This document shows positions 43,001 to 51,912 of a stretch of DNA of 64,000 nt, piece by piece. Within the stretch, counting starts at the first letter, position 1; every line of letters starts with the position of its first letter. The stretch comes from Tengunoibacter tsumagoiensis. Lineage in GTDB: Bacteria; Chloroflexota; Ktedonobacteria; Ktedonobacterales; Ktedonobacteraceae. The notes below the pieces were generated by a model. The model ran no database searches and was not told the origin of the DNA. It worked only from the letters and a program-made list of their open reading frames with translations. The stretch covers positions 3,099,001 through 3,163,000 of the forward strand of contig NZ_BIFR01000001.1 of NCBI RefSeq assembly GCF_003967535.1, read 5' to 3'. The position numbers were made by a program, and so were the translations under genes.

Positions 43001-44484
43001 AGCAGCGTACGTAGCAGCTCAGTCCAGGGTCGATAAGGGATAGTGCCTTCTTGCTCATACGAGCGGCTCCAGGCCACAGTCCACCCACGGACATAGGCCT
43101 CAAGACTAAACTCTTCAGCCAGACGTGTTTTGCCGATCCCTGCATCACCTTTTAAAAGAATAAAATGGGTATGGAGTGGCCGTGAATAAGAAGAGCTCTG
43201 AATGGGAGGGAGAGTTTTGTCGCGTTGCAGAGAGAGAGAGGACTGAGCACTGGAAGAAGAGCCATCCAGAGCGAGCAAAATCTGGCGAAAGCTCTCTAAT
43301 TCTCGTTCGCGCCCGATAAGAGGGCTTTGATTATGGCGACCAGGTTGGAACAGTGGGCGTTCAAACGTTAGCGTACCCGGTCGTTGATCGGTAGATTGTA
43401 ATGATGGTTGTGAAAGAGGAGTTGAAGGACCTTTTTTGGCAGGAAACAGAGCAATGCCATGAAGATGTTCCGGGAGCCGACCTTTACAGAGCGTTTCATA
43501 CAGCTCAACCGTTTCAGGCAATGGCTCTCCTTCGTATTCGCGTTGGAGCATCTGAGCATGTTGTCGATACACTTGAAGAGCCTCGCCTCGACGATCTAAT
43601 TGTGTCAGAAGAATCATCAACCGTTGTAAAGCCGTCTCATTTGTAGGATCAGCAGTGCGTAGACGGTCCAGTGTCTCCAGAGCGCTGGCGAAAGCTTCCT
43701 GCTCGATATAGAGATTTGCCAGTTTGAGAAGCAGTCCGACCCATGCCCGTTGTAAAGCATCGCGGCGTGGAGCAGCCCATTCAGAATAGAGCTCCTCTAG
43801 CAGATAATTGCCGCGATAGAGATTCCCCGCCTTTTCCAGGAGAGTGGTCATTTGTTTTGAGTCATTAGAAGTATCGGCCTCTTTGAGAAGATTCTCAAAC
43901 TCCTCTGCATCGACCCAGATCTGCGAGCTATTCGCGAGTTCTAAAATATCGCGTTCGAGTCGGAGGAGGCGAGAAGCGGCGGGGCGAGCGATATCAGGTT
44001 CAAGAATCTGGCGTAACTCATGGACCGCCCCATTCAGGCGGTTTGAGGCCAGATCGATATCGAGATCAGGCCAGAGAAGCTCCATAACCTGTTCGCGGCC
44101 CAGTCGTCGGCCAGAATTGCTGAGGAGGCAGCCTAAAAGAGCGCGTGCGCGTCGTCGATGCCAGGTACGGCTATCGATAGTGCGCCAATCTCCATCTTGT
44201 AGACGCTCGATCCGAAACTGGCCAAGGAGATAGATGCGCAAGAGAGGAAGGGAAGGCTGTGGTTGGAGCGGACCAGCGGCTTTCTCTTCATCAACGGGGC
44301 TCTGAAGCCGTTCGATAGCAATCTCTGGGGGAAGATGAGCTCCAATATATTTACTAACGGTTCGCCCTTTTTCGCTCCAATACGCATACCAGTAAGGCCC
44401 ATGCCCCGACCCTTCCTGGCATTTGCGACAGCGTTGTTTTCCGCAGCGTGTAAACTGCTGGCGATAGGTAACTTTACTGTTCAT
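40033..44484 (-). CDS. SARP/BTAD-type transcriptional regulator with AAA ATPase and TPR repeats
   Basis: A 1,483-residue regulator. The ATG at 44484 has GGATAGG shortly upstream and starts next to the first conserved motif; ATG 44541 adds 19 unrelated residues. Residues 3-55 hold a Cys motif (RCGKQRCRKCQEGSGHGPYW) like the DUF6788 domain. Residues 82-176 are an OmpR-type winged helix (GREQVMELLWPDLD) and 190-335 the bacterial transcriptional activation domain. Residues 390-800 are an AAA/STAND ATPase (Walker A GDAGIGKT near 446, Walker B LLLVLDDLHWADESS), and from about 880 on come tetratricopeptide repeats. This is AfsR-like architecture. It is convergent with the anti-sigma gene and divergent from the polysaccharide cluster, which it may control (inference). 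Confidence 0.9.
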   Translation of the reverse strand: MNSKVTYRQQFTRCGKQRCRKCQEGSGHGPYWYAYWSEKGRTVSKYIGAHLPPEIAIERLQSPVDEEKAAGPLQPQPSLPLLRIYLLGQFRIERLQDGDWRTIDSRTWHRRRARALLGCLLSNSGRRLGREQVMELLWPDLDIDLASNRLNGAVHELRQILEPDIARPAASRLLRLERDILELANSSQIWVDAEEFENLLKEADTSNDSKQMTTLLEKAGNLYRGNYLLEELYSEWAAPRRDALQRAWVGLLLKLANLYIEQEAFASALETLDRLRTADPTNETALQRLMILLTQLDRRGEALQVYRQHAQMLQREYEGEPLPETVELYETLCKGRLPEHLHGIALFPAKKGPSTPLSQPSLQSTDQRPGTLTFERPLFQPGRHNQSPLIGRERELESFRQILLALDGSSSSAQSSLSLQRDKTLPPIQSSSYSRPLHTHFILLKGDAGIGKTRLAEEFSLEAYVRGWTVAWSRSYEQEGTIPYRPWTELLRTLLPSPTFFSELIQMAMLPGQVNSDTSSPLRLDRLIALLPELAHYIHTLTPSLNRSHTPLPHEQERLHLWEAALGLLGLLGKIHPLLLVLDDLHWADESSMELLTYLIHHLRGRRVLLVGTCREGELPPHHKLRTLIADLQREQVISVLSVPPLTNAQIGSLVSYMPKSIVQSIQTQASGNPFFAEELARYVTALYGDESSLEPAESLESTQKLRSPLSGTLKKAETELAEPHHSLPEAIASVLERRLSRLSTGCQLLLGKAAVLGGSFALNQLLPMATEHDEDTILDLLEEALHAGLLTEEGNGLAITYHFWHPLIIGHLYGRLSAARRAQLHRRAAETIKAASLNQPEKAADAIVYHLTRGGGDPIEVAYYAELTGNQAYSLAAYSEALQYFLQAINALADNELISDSTDVHAQIQRITTQELAHFPLADPVRVSRLLEHVAACSTVLGNYTEARTLLESILDLRSNERFQRQAYPATFSEAEKQQQEAQIQALLWRDISNIWAQIGEYKRAYECNRRGIDVMSLAGVTSGAAWACLHLQHGAILRFEGSYHEARRYLQEALTMLEQVMQQKSLAEESSQVGAKRSLPQNTSQLDQAHPSPINLPTRTERALHGDPWEIGYAHERLGIVAASQGQMNDGLSHLHIALAIYEQSERVSEMARLCSNLGATYITKGEYKAARSYMQRSLALAERAGDLPNMALVTLNLGDVAQRTGDLLESERWIKQSISLSEQINDREGVSWSYSILAIVQQDLGQAQEAVQSILQAIHIGRAIQSPRCIRLAQVKLAELRLSQALSLQLSSSSLRHSSTTTRRYKRLLLRAQSTLQRAIRPEGSETENIIDGRALLAKAAYQLGQLESAFAIAQQTLLETQEYEMTRTSAQLYHLLGLIHLKQVHYDESTHYFQQALHICVERDLKLDYARVLHSYGLLVLQRPVSPARPTVPNRHSSQPLTYDNHKEGVSILKEAQDIFSTCQATLDLRLIENDLKSL

Positions 44485-45158
44485 CCTTAAGCCTATCCGC
44501 CCTCTATAGGTGAAGTGACAGCATTCAATGAAACGGCTCATCAGAACTGAGATGAGGATCTTGCTACTTCATTATAGTGAAGATATTATAACCTAGTATG
44601 AGCGACATCACAACACCCTTGTAAAAAATCTGTAAAAAGAATGTGAAGAAGGAAAGTGAATTAAATTTTTGTGAAGAGGATGTTTCTTTCATAATTCTAC
44701 CCATACAGAGACAGAGTTGAGAATCCTGATAAGCGTTAGTAGTGAGGATGATCTCATAAAAATCGAGCTTGAAATCGCTGCTTGGCCTCGTCGATGACGC
44801 TGGGAGGAGGAGCGAAGCCAGACCAGTACGTACTGGCCTTTACTCAAAAATGAGTATTTACAATTAAAACAATATTTTGTATTTTATGGGTGCGCTTCCA
44901 AAGAGTAAAAGCTCAGAGCAAGATCAAATTCTGGCATTCTCACGGTAGAGCACCTGCATCGCCTTATTTCTCTAGTCGAATCCTTGCGATGCAGGGCAAA
45001 CAGAAGATGGGCCAGTTCTTTCAGAGGACCCTGGAGGAGAGAGTGTTTAGAGAAGTTGGGGAGGGGAGCGCGAATGTATGATGTATTGGTAGATAGAAGC
45101 TGTCTCTTTTTTACGTGTAGTGTGTTTGTGCAAATTCATAAATTTAAGGTAGACTGTT
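44485..45158. other. Regulatory gap between the SARP regulator and the polysaccharide cluster
   Basis: A gap of 674 nt with no supported gene. It should contain divergent promoters. A perfect 14-bp palindrome, CCAGTACGTACTGG, lies at 44823-44836 and could be an operator or hairpin. Sequence around 44850-44890 is AT-rich. Short open frames (44890-45081 and others) lack ribosome-binding sites. Confidence 0.5.
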
Positions 45159-45947
45159 GTGGAAGAGAAGAAGTGGAACTTGAGTAGCCGTGTTAGTGTG
45201 GTGGAAGGGCAGCGTTATCCACAGGTCAGTGTTGTCATTCCCGCACGTAACGAGGCACAGAATCTTTATCATGTCTTACCCTATATACCCTCGATTGTAA
45301 GTGAAGTTATTCTTGTTGATGGGCATTCGCAAGATGAGACCATAGCAGTCGCCCAGCGTCTGCTCCCTTCAATTCGTATTCTCAAGCAGAGCGGAAAAGG
45401 GAAAGGGGATGCATTGCGGGCTGGATTTGCGGCGTGTACGGGCGATATTATCGTCATGCTTGACGCGGATGGTTCTGCCGATCCTCAAGAGATTCCTTTA
45501 TTTGTTGATGCGCTTCTGAAAGGCTATGATTTTGCGAAGGGTTCACGGTTCCTGAATGGGGGAGGGAGTTATGACATTACCGCCCTGCGCCGTGTAGGGA
45601 ATTACGCCTTAAGTCAGTGTGTAAACCTCTTATTCTGGACGAATTATAGTGACCTATGTTATGGTTATAATGCCTTTTGGCGGCGTTGCCTTGACCAGGT
45701 AGAGGTAGACTGCGATGGTTTCGAGGTTGAGACCCTGTTGAATTTGCGAATGTACCAGGCCAAATTAAAAGTCATCGAAATTCCTAGTTTTGAGCACCCT
45801 CGAATCCATGGTGAAAGTAATTTAAACACCTTTCGCGATGGTTGGCGCGTCTTGCAGACGATCGTGAAGGAGAGAAGAAAAGGACTATTCTCTTCCAAAT
45901 CCCCGACATACCATTTGAAGTCCTCATCGCTATTGCCTCCAGATTAA
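45159..45947 (+). CDS. Glycosyltransferase family 2, polyprenyl-phosphate sugar transferase-like
   Basis: A 262-residue GT-A fold protein like dolichol-phosphate mannosyl/glucosyltransferases. VSVVIPARNEAQNLYHVLPYIP is the nucleotide-sugar-binding strand, EVILVDGHSQDET follows, and MLDADGSADP carries the metal-binding D-x-D. It has no C-terminal membrane helices. It starts with GTG at 45159, with AAGG about 9 nt upstream. It opens the polysaccharide cluster and could make a lipid-linked sugar donor for the downstream membrane enzymes. Confidence 0.88.
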   Translation: MEEKKWNLSSRVSVVEGQRYPQVSVVIPARNEAQNLYHVLPYIPSIVSEVILVDGHSQDETIAVAQRLLPSIRILKQSGKGKGDALRAGFAACTGDIIVMLDADGSADPQEIPLFVDALLKGYDFAKGSRFLNGGGSYDITALRRVGNYALSQCVNLLFWTNYSDLCYGYNAFWRRCLDQVEVDCDGFEVETLLNLRMYQAKLKVIEIPSFEHPRIHGESNLNTFRDGWRVLQTIVKERRKGLFSSKSPTYHLKSSSLLPPD

Positions 45948-46044
45948 GACTGTGAGAGGAGCATTTTTGCTGTGACATGGCTGATTCAACAAGGAATCAC
46001 TTTTGACTTTGTCTCTTTTCAGTGAAGTGGGTAGGGCAAGTAAT

Positions 46045-47049
46045 ATGGTAAGCGATATTTCCGTAGTCATTTGTGCGCATTCAGAGGAACGATGGAGTAA
46101 TCTCATTGAAGCAGTCGCGTCTGTGAAGCAGCAGACGTTCCAACCCAAAGAGATCATTGTAGTTATTGACCATAATGAGCAGTTGCTGAAGCGGGCGCAA
46201 GAGCATGTGATAGGGGTATCAGTTATTGAGAATACAGAGATGCGTGGGTTATCTGGTGCGCGTAATTGTGGTATTGCCGCAGCCCAGGGGAATGTTATCG
46301 CCTTTCTGGATGATGATGCTCTGGCTACCCCGGATTGGCTGAAGATGGTGAGCCAGCGCTATACCGAAGCGGATGTCTTAGGAACAGGTGGTACTATTAT
46401 CCCACTATGGGCTGAAGATAAGCCAGTGTGGTTCCCAGAAGAGTTTTATTGGGTTGTAGGCTGTACCTACCGTGGAATGCCGCAGACCGATACGGTCATT
46501 CGTAATCCCATTGGTGCAAATATGTCTCTACGGCGAGATATATTTGATTTTGTGGGGAGTTTCCGTAGTGATATTGGTCGGATTGGTTCTCGCCCCATTG
46601 GCTGTGAAGAGACCGAGTTATGTATTCGAGCCAAGCAACATTGGCCTGAAGGGCGTTTTCTTTATCTTCCTGCTGCTGTTGTATTTCATCGTGTTACAAA
46701 GAAGCGAGCGACCTGGGCTTATTTTTGCTCGCGCTGTTATTCAGAGGGCCTTTCAAAGGCGCAGGTGACCCGTTTTGTGGGAGTGAAAGATAGTCTGGCG
46801 GTAGAGCGTTTATATATGTCGCGTATTTTGCCAGCAGGGGTGATAAGGGGGATCAAAGATGCCCTCTTCCATCGAGATCTGACGGGTTTTGCACGTGCCG
46901 GGGTCATTGTGGTGGGCCTGGTGGTAACCACCGCTGGCTATTGTGTTGGTCTTTTGACGCAGAGTAGAAATAATGCACCGAAGAAACGCCCGTTTGATAA
47001 AACCACGCTGCGACGAAAAAATCCATTATCTTCGCTCATGAATGTATAG
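46045..47049 (+). CDS. Glycosyltransferase family 2 (pair A, copy 1)
   Basis: A 334-residue GT2. The ATG at 46045 follows GTAGGG; a TTG at 46003 is in frame but unsupported. It has ISVVICAHSEERW, the donor-site GLSGARNCGIAAAQG, the metal site AFLDDDA and a FWVVGCTYRG-like acceptor region. A distinctive YFCSRCYSEGLSKAQVTRFVG segment near residue 230 precedes a C-terminal hydrophobic helix (about 280-305). It shares all of these with the protein at 47945-48949, with a deacetylase between them, so a duplication is likely. It probably adds a sugar during repeat-unit assembly. Confidence 0.87.
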   Translation: MVSDISVVICAHSEERWSNLIEAVASVKQQTFQPKEIIVVIDHNEQLLKRAQEHVIGVSVIENTEMRGLSGARNCGIAAAQGNVIAFLDDDALATPDWLKMVSQRYTEADVLGTGGTIIPLWAEDKPVWFPEEFYWVVGCTYRGMPQTDTVIRNPIGANMSLRRDIFDFVGSFRSDIGRIGSRPIGCEETELCIRAKQHWPEGRFLYLPAAVVFHRVTKKRATWAYFCSRCYSEGLSKAQVTRFVGVKDSLAVERLYMSRILPAGVIRGIKDALFHRDLTGFARAGVIVVGLVVTTAGYCVGLLTQSRNNAPKKRPFDKTTLRRKNPLSSLMNV

Positions 47050-47106
47050 TTGCAGGACTGGAGAGAAGTAAGTTCGGGGAGTATCTCACGCTTTTTGAGG
47101 ATGGTA

Positions 47107-47943
47107 ATGATTAGTAGTAAAAAAATTCCTATTCTTATGTACCATAGTATTTCAGAGCATGCGAGTAAAAAATTTCAATCATTTGCTGTCGCTCCTGCTC
47201 TTTTTACAGAGCAGCTCGAGTACTTGAAGCAACAGAATTATACGCCAATGACGGTGACTCAGATGATCCAGGCTCGGGCTCAAGGAGGATCGATGCTCCC
47301 CGCAAAGCCAGTCGTACTTACGTTTGACGATGGGTTTGCAGACTTTTACACCCATGCTTTTCCCATTTTACAGAAATATGCTTTTGTGGCAACGCTGTAT
47401 GTAACGACTGCTTATGTGAATGGGACGAGCCGCTGGCTCCGGAGCGAAGGAGAGGCCAATCGTCTTATGGTTACCTGGGATCAACTGATTGAAATGAGTG
47501 CCTGGGGAATTGAGTGTGGAGCTCATACTCATACTCATCCACAATTAGATGTCATCTCTCCTGCACGTGCTCGGGAGGAGATAGTTCAGAGTAAGCAGAT
47601 TCTTGAGCAACAACTGAGAAAAGAGGTTGTCAGCTTTGCATATCCATTTGGATATCAAACGGCAGAAACGCGTCAGATAGTACAGGAGGCTGGATATACA
47701 TCGGCCTGTGCAGTGAAGCATAAAATGAGCACATTGGAGAGCGATCTTTTTGCATTAGAACGATTTAAAGTTGATTCTCAATCCCACAGCGATGTATTTG
47801 CAGCCTTGCTTGTTGATCGTAATCTGTCGGCGGCTATGGCCATGCAAAAGTTGTATCTTCGCACACGAACACCGTTGTGGCAGTGTGCTCGTCGGAGTAC
47901 TGTTTCTCTCGCGCACATGTTTTTTCATGGAGGGAGGCCATAA
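47107..47943 (+). CDS. Polysaccharide deacetylase (NodB family)
   Basis: A 278-residue carbohydrate esterase 4 domain. The chosen ATG (47107) has GAGG 6 nt upstream; the frame extends to a TTG at 47050. Motif 1 is VVLTFDDGFADF (catalytic and metal Asp pair), motif 2 is HTHTHP (metal His residues), and FAYPFGYQ is a later conserved motif. There is no signal peptide, so it may act on a cytoplasmic or lipid-linked intermediate, or reach the surface otherwise. It should remove N- or O-acetyl groups from the glycan made by the surrounding transferases. One base separates its stop from the next start. Confidence 0.88.
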   Translation: MISSKKIPILMYHSISEHASKKFQSFAVAPALFTEQLEYLKQQNYTPMTVTQMIQARAQGGSMLPAKPVVLTFDDGFADFYTHAFPILQKYAFVATLYVTTAYVNGTSRWLRSEGEANRLMVTWDQLIEMSAWGIECGAHTHTHPQLDVISPARAREEIVQSKQILEQQLRKEVVSFAYPFGYQTAETRQIVQEAGYTSACAVKHKMSTLESDLFALERFKVDSQSHSDVFAALLVDRNLSAAMAMQKLYLRTRTPLWQCARRSTVSLAHMFFHGGRP

Positions 47944-47944
47944 G

Positions 47945-48949
47945 ATGGTAGATAGAACACTCGAGGTTTCTGTAATTATCTGCGCCTATACGCAGGAGCG
48001 GTGGACAGAAACAGTTGCCGCTATTCGGTCGGTTCAGCAACAGACGGTGCCACCATGTGAAATTATTCTGGTCATTGACCATAACGTAGAGTTACTTGCT
48101 TGCGCACAATCTCAGCTTCCGCATGAGATTATCGTGATTGAAAATAGTGAGCGGAAAGGCTTATCTGGTGCTCGTAATAGTGGCATTGCGGTCTCACATG
48201 GCGCGTTAATCGCCTTTCTGGATGACGATGCCACCGCTGAGCCCGATTGGTTAGAGCGTTTACAGCGGTGTTGTGAAGATCCCCAGGTGTTGGGAGCAGG
48301 AGGCGTTGTAGAGCCACTCTGGCTGGAGCAGCGCCCGGCATGGTTTCCTAAGGAGTTCTACTGGGTTGTAGGTTGTACCTATGAGAAGCCACCCAGGTTC
48401 CCCGTTGCTGTGCGCAATCCATATGGAGGATGTACCTGCATAAGACGCGAAGTATTTGAAACAGTAGGCGGGTTTACGGATGGCATTGGGCGCGTGGGGG
48501 CTCGTCCGATGGGAGGAGAAGAGACAGAGCTATGCATTCGAGCGAAACAGCACTGGCCACAGCGCCATTTTTTGTATGATCCTCATGCCAGAATTCATCA
48601 TCATATTCCTGCCAAACGGGGAAAATGGTCGTATTTCTGCTCACGTTGTTATTCGGAAGGGCTTTCTAAGGCGACTATTGCGCACGTTGTTGGTTCAAAG
48701 GATAGTCTGGCCTCTGAGCGGGCCTATACATTAAAGACGTTGCCTCTAGGGGTGCTGAATGGCTGCACTGATACGCTGCTGCGTTGGGATCTGTCCGGAA
48801 TATTGCGGGCAGGAGCAATTATTGCTGGTCTGGCAGTGACAACAACTGGTTATGTGGTTGGTACCTTGCGGCAGAGCAAGGATGTGGTTCGCAGGCCGGT
48901 ACGCGTGGAAGCTACCCAATTGGATCCGTTATCACGCGTGACTCATTAA
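47945..48949 (+). CDS. Glycosyltransferase family 2 (pair A, copy 2)
   Basis: A 334-residue GT2. The ATG at 47945 has GGAGG about 8 nt upstream, inside the end of the deacetylase gene; the longer frame from 47771 overlaps that gene and is rejected. It matches copy 1 in length and motifs: VSVIICAYTQERW, GLSGARNSGIAVSHG, AFLDDDA, EFYWVVGCTY, GGEETELCIRAKQHWP and YFCSRCYSEGLSKATIAHVVG. It ends in a hydrophobic helix. The sugar is unknown. Confidence 0.87.
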   Translation: MVDRTLEVSVIICAYTQERWTETVAAIRSVQQQTVPPCEIILVIDHNVELLACAQSQLPHEIIVIENSERKGLSGARNSGIAVSHGALIAFLDDDATAEPDWLERLQRCCEDPQVLGAGGVVEPLWLEQRPAWFPKEFYWVVGCTYEKPPRFPVAVRNPYGGCTCIRREVFETVGGFTDGIGRVGARPMGGEETELCIRAKQHWPQRHFLYDPHARIHHHIPAKRGKWSYFCSRCYSEGLSKATIAHVVGSKDSLASERAYTLKTLPLGVLNGCTDTLLRWDLSGILRAGAIIAGLAVTTTGYVVGTLRQSKDVVRRPVRVEATQLDPLSRVTH

Positions 48950-48984
48950 AATAAACGAGCAAAAGAGCTGAGGGGATAGGTGGG

Positions 48985-50388
48985 ATGGTTATTCAGCAAC
49001 GGTCGATGTTTCGTAAGAGTAAGTATGAGGTGAGCGAAGGCCCTATTCGTATAGTCGAAATAGAACTGGGGCACCCAATTTTTTCGTTGATCTCGGCTGC
49101 CTATGAAGGAGAGCCGGATTTCTATCAACAGGTACTCTGTCTGGTACGATTGCATGGGCTGCCACTGGGGGTGGTGACCTTGCCACTACCTTCAGAAGGG
49201 CTTTCGCTCCATACATATCTCCCTTTGTTTTGGGAGCGATTTGGTCAACAGATTAATCAGCATCTTAAAGAGGATGAGCTTCCAACGGTAGATGAGCTCC
49301 TCCCTTCAGGGGTGCCAGGCTTCGGTGAACCAAAGTGTCAGAGAGCACGTAAGCAGTTCCTTACAGATGCTCCGTTTGTGAGCGTTATTATTCCAACGCA
49401 TGATCGTCCTGATCGTCTGGCGCTCTGTCTACACTCCATTTTAGCGACTCATTATCCTCGTTTTGAGATCCTGGTCGTAGATAATGCCCCCAGCACCGAT
49501 GCTACGGCAGAACTTTTGCAGAAAGAATTTGCCTTCAACGCGTCTATACGCTATCTGCGTGAGGATCGACAAGGGCCTTCATGGGCTCGTAACTGTGGCA
49601 TGCAAGCAGCAAAAGGTGGTATTCTGGCATTTGTTGACGATGATGTGATTGTTGACCCTTCCTGGCTAGCCGAGTTGGCACGAGGCTTTGCACTCTTTCC
49701 GGATGTGGCATGTGTGACCAGTCTTATTTTGCCATTGAAATTGGATACAGCGGCGCAGCGGTGGTTTGAGGAGTATGGCGGTTTCTGTAAGGGCTTTGTT
49801 CGTCAGGTCTATGATCAACGAGAGTATAAGCCTGCAAATCCTCTGTATCCGTATAACGCGGGCTCTTTTGGTGCAGGGGCCAGTATGGCTTTTACAGCGC
49901 AGTTTTTACGGCAAGTTGGTGGATTTGATCCTGCATTGGGGGGGACGGGACCGGCAAGGGGAGGAGAAGATCTAGCGATCTTTTTTCAAGTGATTCACCA
50001 TGGATATAAGCTGGTGTATGAGCCAGCGTCGCTCCTCTATCATCTTCATCGTACCGATTATGCTGGTTTATACAAGCAGATGCATAATTATGGCATTGGT
50101 CTGACAGCGTATCTTACCAAAAATATTGTGGATCATCCTCGCTTATTGATTGATTTCTTGATGAGAATTCCTTATGGACTGTTTTTTCTTTTGAGTGGGA
50201 GCTCGCCAAAGAATACAAAACGTTCGACGTCTTATCCAAAGGCGCTTAAAAAAACTGAGCTGGAGGGCGTTATCTATGGTCCTCTCGCCTATTTCCAGAG
50301 TCGGCGTATGATGAATGAAGTTCAAAGAGCGTACGAAAAGGCAAAGAGCAACACCCAGGAACATTCACAGCCAGAAAAAATTTCATAA
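48985..50388 (+). CDS. Glycosyltransferase family 2 with N-terminal accessory module (pair B, copy 1)
   Basis: A 467-residue protein. Residues 15-125 form a conserved module without known name (IRIVEIELGHP... LCLVRLHGLPLGVVTLPLP... QQINQHL). The GT-A domain starts at FVSVIIPTHDRPDRLALCL near 133 and continues through DRQGPSWARNCGMQAAKG, the metal site FVDDDVIVDPSWL and GGTGPARGGEDLAIFFQV. A C-terminal amphipathic region follows. ATG 48985 follows AGGTGGG. The same module order occurs in the next gene, so the two are duplicates. The module may bind the acceptor or partner enzymes (inference). Confidence 0.87.
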   Translation: MVIQQRSMFRKSKYEVSEGPIRIVEIELGHPIFSLISAAYEGEPDFYQQVLCLVRLHGLPLGVVTLPLPSEGLSLHTYLPLFWERFGQQINQHLKEDELPTVDELLPSGVPGFGEPKCQRARKQFLTDAPFVSVIIPTHDRPDRLALCLHSILATHYPRFEILVVDNAPSTDATAELLQKEFAFNASIRYLREDRQGPSWARNCGMQAAKGGILAFVDDDVIVDPSWLAELARGFALFPDVACVTSLILPLKLDTAAQRWFEEYGGFCKGFVRQVYDQREYKPANPLYPYNAGSFGAGASMAFTAQFLRQVGGFDPALGGTGPARGGEDLAIFFQVIHHGYKLVYEPASLLYHLHRTDYAGLYKQMHNYGIGLTAYLTKNIVDHPRLLIDFLMRIPYGLFFLLSGSSPKNTKRSTSYPKALKKTELEGVIYGPLAYFQSRRMMNEVQRAYEKAKSNTQEHSQPEKIS

Positions 50389-50469
50389 AAACTATACATT
50401 CTTTGTTTGTGGACACAACAATGGAGATTGACGCGTGTCCCCGGGTTGATGGGAAAAGGTGGAGTGGGA

Positions 50470-51831
50470 ATGGCTATACAACTACAGGACAGAACAGAAA
50501 GAAAACTGCCAACAGGATCATTTACGCCCGTTCGTATCATAGAGATAGAGCTTGCTCAAACCGATCTTCCAGTTATCGCTGCCATTGATGAGCAGAGTCA
50601 GCGCGACTATCGACAGGCGCTCTGTGTTGTACGACTCCATACCTATCCTGTAGGGATAGTTGAAGTAGCCTTACCCCCAGGGGGCCTGGAACCATCTCAG
50701 TATCTACCGATTATCTGGCAAGCGTTAAAGGAGCGTATTAATAGCCATCTTCAGCAAGATGGTTTCCCCATGATTGAAACGCTTCCTCTCTGTGGGCCAA
50801 CCATTGAAGGTACGGCCCCCTGCATCGAGGCGCGTGAGCATTTTGTGGATCATCCAGATACCCCTTTTGTGAGTGTGATTGTGCCAACGCATGATCGCCC
50901 AACGCGTCTGGCCAATTGTTTACGTGCCCTGGTGGGGTTACACTATCCCCATTTTGAAATTATTGTGGTCGATAATGCTCCAAGTGATAACGCGACCGCT
51001 GATCTGGTCCAGCAAGAATTTGCATCCCATCCGCTCATACGCTATGTCAGAGAGGAACAACAAGGGGTATCCTGGGCTCGGAATTGTGGAATGTGGATGG
51101 CTCGTGGCAGCATTCTCGCTTTTGTTGACGATGACGTCGTAGTGGATCAGTACTGGTTAGTAGAGATGGTACGCCCATTTACGCTGTTTAAGGATGTCGC
51201 CTGTGTAAGTGGGCTGGTGCTGCCGCTTAAGTTGGATACGCCAGCCCAGCTCTGGTTTGAGGCTTACGGTGGCTTTAATCGAGGCTTTGTACGAAAACTC
51301 TTCGACCTCAAAGATCACCGTGACCCTTCTTTTGTCTATCCTTACCATGCTGGAGCATTAGGCGCAGGCGGCGGAAGTATGGCTTTCACTGCACAGTTTC
51401 TGTTGGGTAAGGGTGGCTTTGATACCGTTCTGGGTGGAAATGGGGCCATTCGGAGTGGGGAGGATATGGAAGTTTTCTTTCAGGTCATTAAGCAGGGCCA
51501 TATACTGGTTTATGAGCCTGCTGCAATGGCGTATCATCTTCACCGCACCGATTATGCAGCGTTGTGTAAACAAATTCGTGGATATGGCATGTCTTTAAGT
51601 GGATATCTAACGAAATGTATTATAGATGATCCCCTGCTTTTAATGGACCTTTTGCCCAGGATTCCTTATGGTCTCCTGTGCATGGTGCTGGCAAAATTGA
51701 AGCAGAACGCTCGTTTTCAGCGTCACAAGCAGGGTCAGGGGTATCCTCAGGAACTTACAACTATCGAACTAAAAGGATTGCTTGCCGGTCCTTTTGCATA
51801 TGTGAAAAGTCTCCAACAGGCTAAAAAGTAA
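50470..51831 (+). CDS. Glycosyltransferase family 2 with N-terminal accessory module (pair B, copy 2)
   Basis: A 453-residue protein. The ATG at 50470 follows AGGTGGAG by about 6 nt; earlier in-frame starts (TTG 50407, ATG 50449) have weaker signals. The N-terminal module (VRIIEIELAQTD... LCVVRLHTYPVGIVEVALPPGG... INSHLQQDGFP) and the GT2 domain (FVSVIVPTHDRPTRLANCL, QGVSWARNCGMWMARG, FVDDDVVVDQYWL, GEDMEVFFQVIKQG) mirror the preceding gene. It probably builds the same glycan. Confidence 0.87.
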   Translation: MAIQLQDRTERKLPTGSFTPVRIIEIELAQTDLPVIAAIDEQSQRDYRQALCVVRLHTYPVGIVEVALPPGGLEPSQYLPIIWQALKERINSHLQQDGFPMIETLPLCGPTIEGTAPCIEAREHFVDHPDTPFVSVIVPTHDRPTRLANCLRALVGLHYPHFEIIVVDNAPSDNATADLVQQEFASHPLIRYVREEQQGVSWARNCGMWMARGSILAFVDDDVVVDQYWLVEMVRPFTLFKDVACVSGLVLPLKLDTPAQLWFEAYGGFNRGFVRKLFDLKDHRDPSFVYPYHAGALGAGGGSMAFTAQFLLGKGGFDTVLGGNGAIRSGEDMEVFFQVIKQGHILVYEPAAMAYHLHRTDYAALCKQIRGYGMSLSGYLTKCIIDDPLLLMDLLPRIPYGLLCMVLAKLKQNARFQRHKQGQGYPQELTTIELKGLLAGPFAYVKSLQQAKK

Positions 51832-51912
51832 TGTACTGGCAAATACTAGCTGTGATGGTGTCAAGAGTTGTTCATTTCTTAAGCCGTTGATCACGAGAGG
51901 AACATGTGAAAG

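Noticed and set aside
44890..45187. Short plus-strand frames before the first glycosyltransferase
   Set aside because: They lack ribosome-binding sites and recognisable motifs, and they overlap the promoter/leader region of the cluster.
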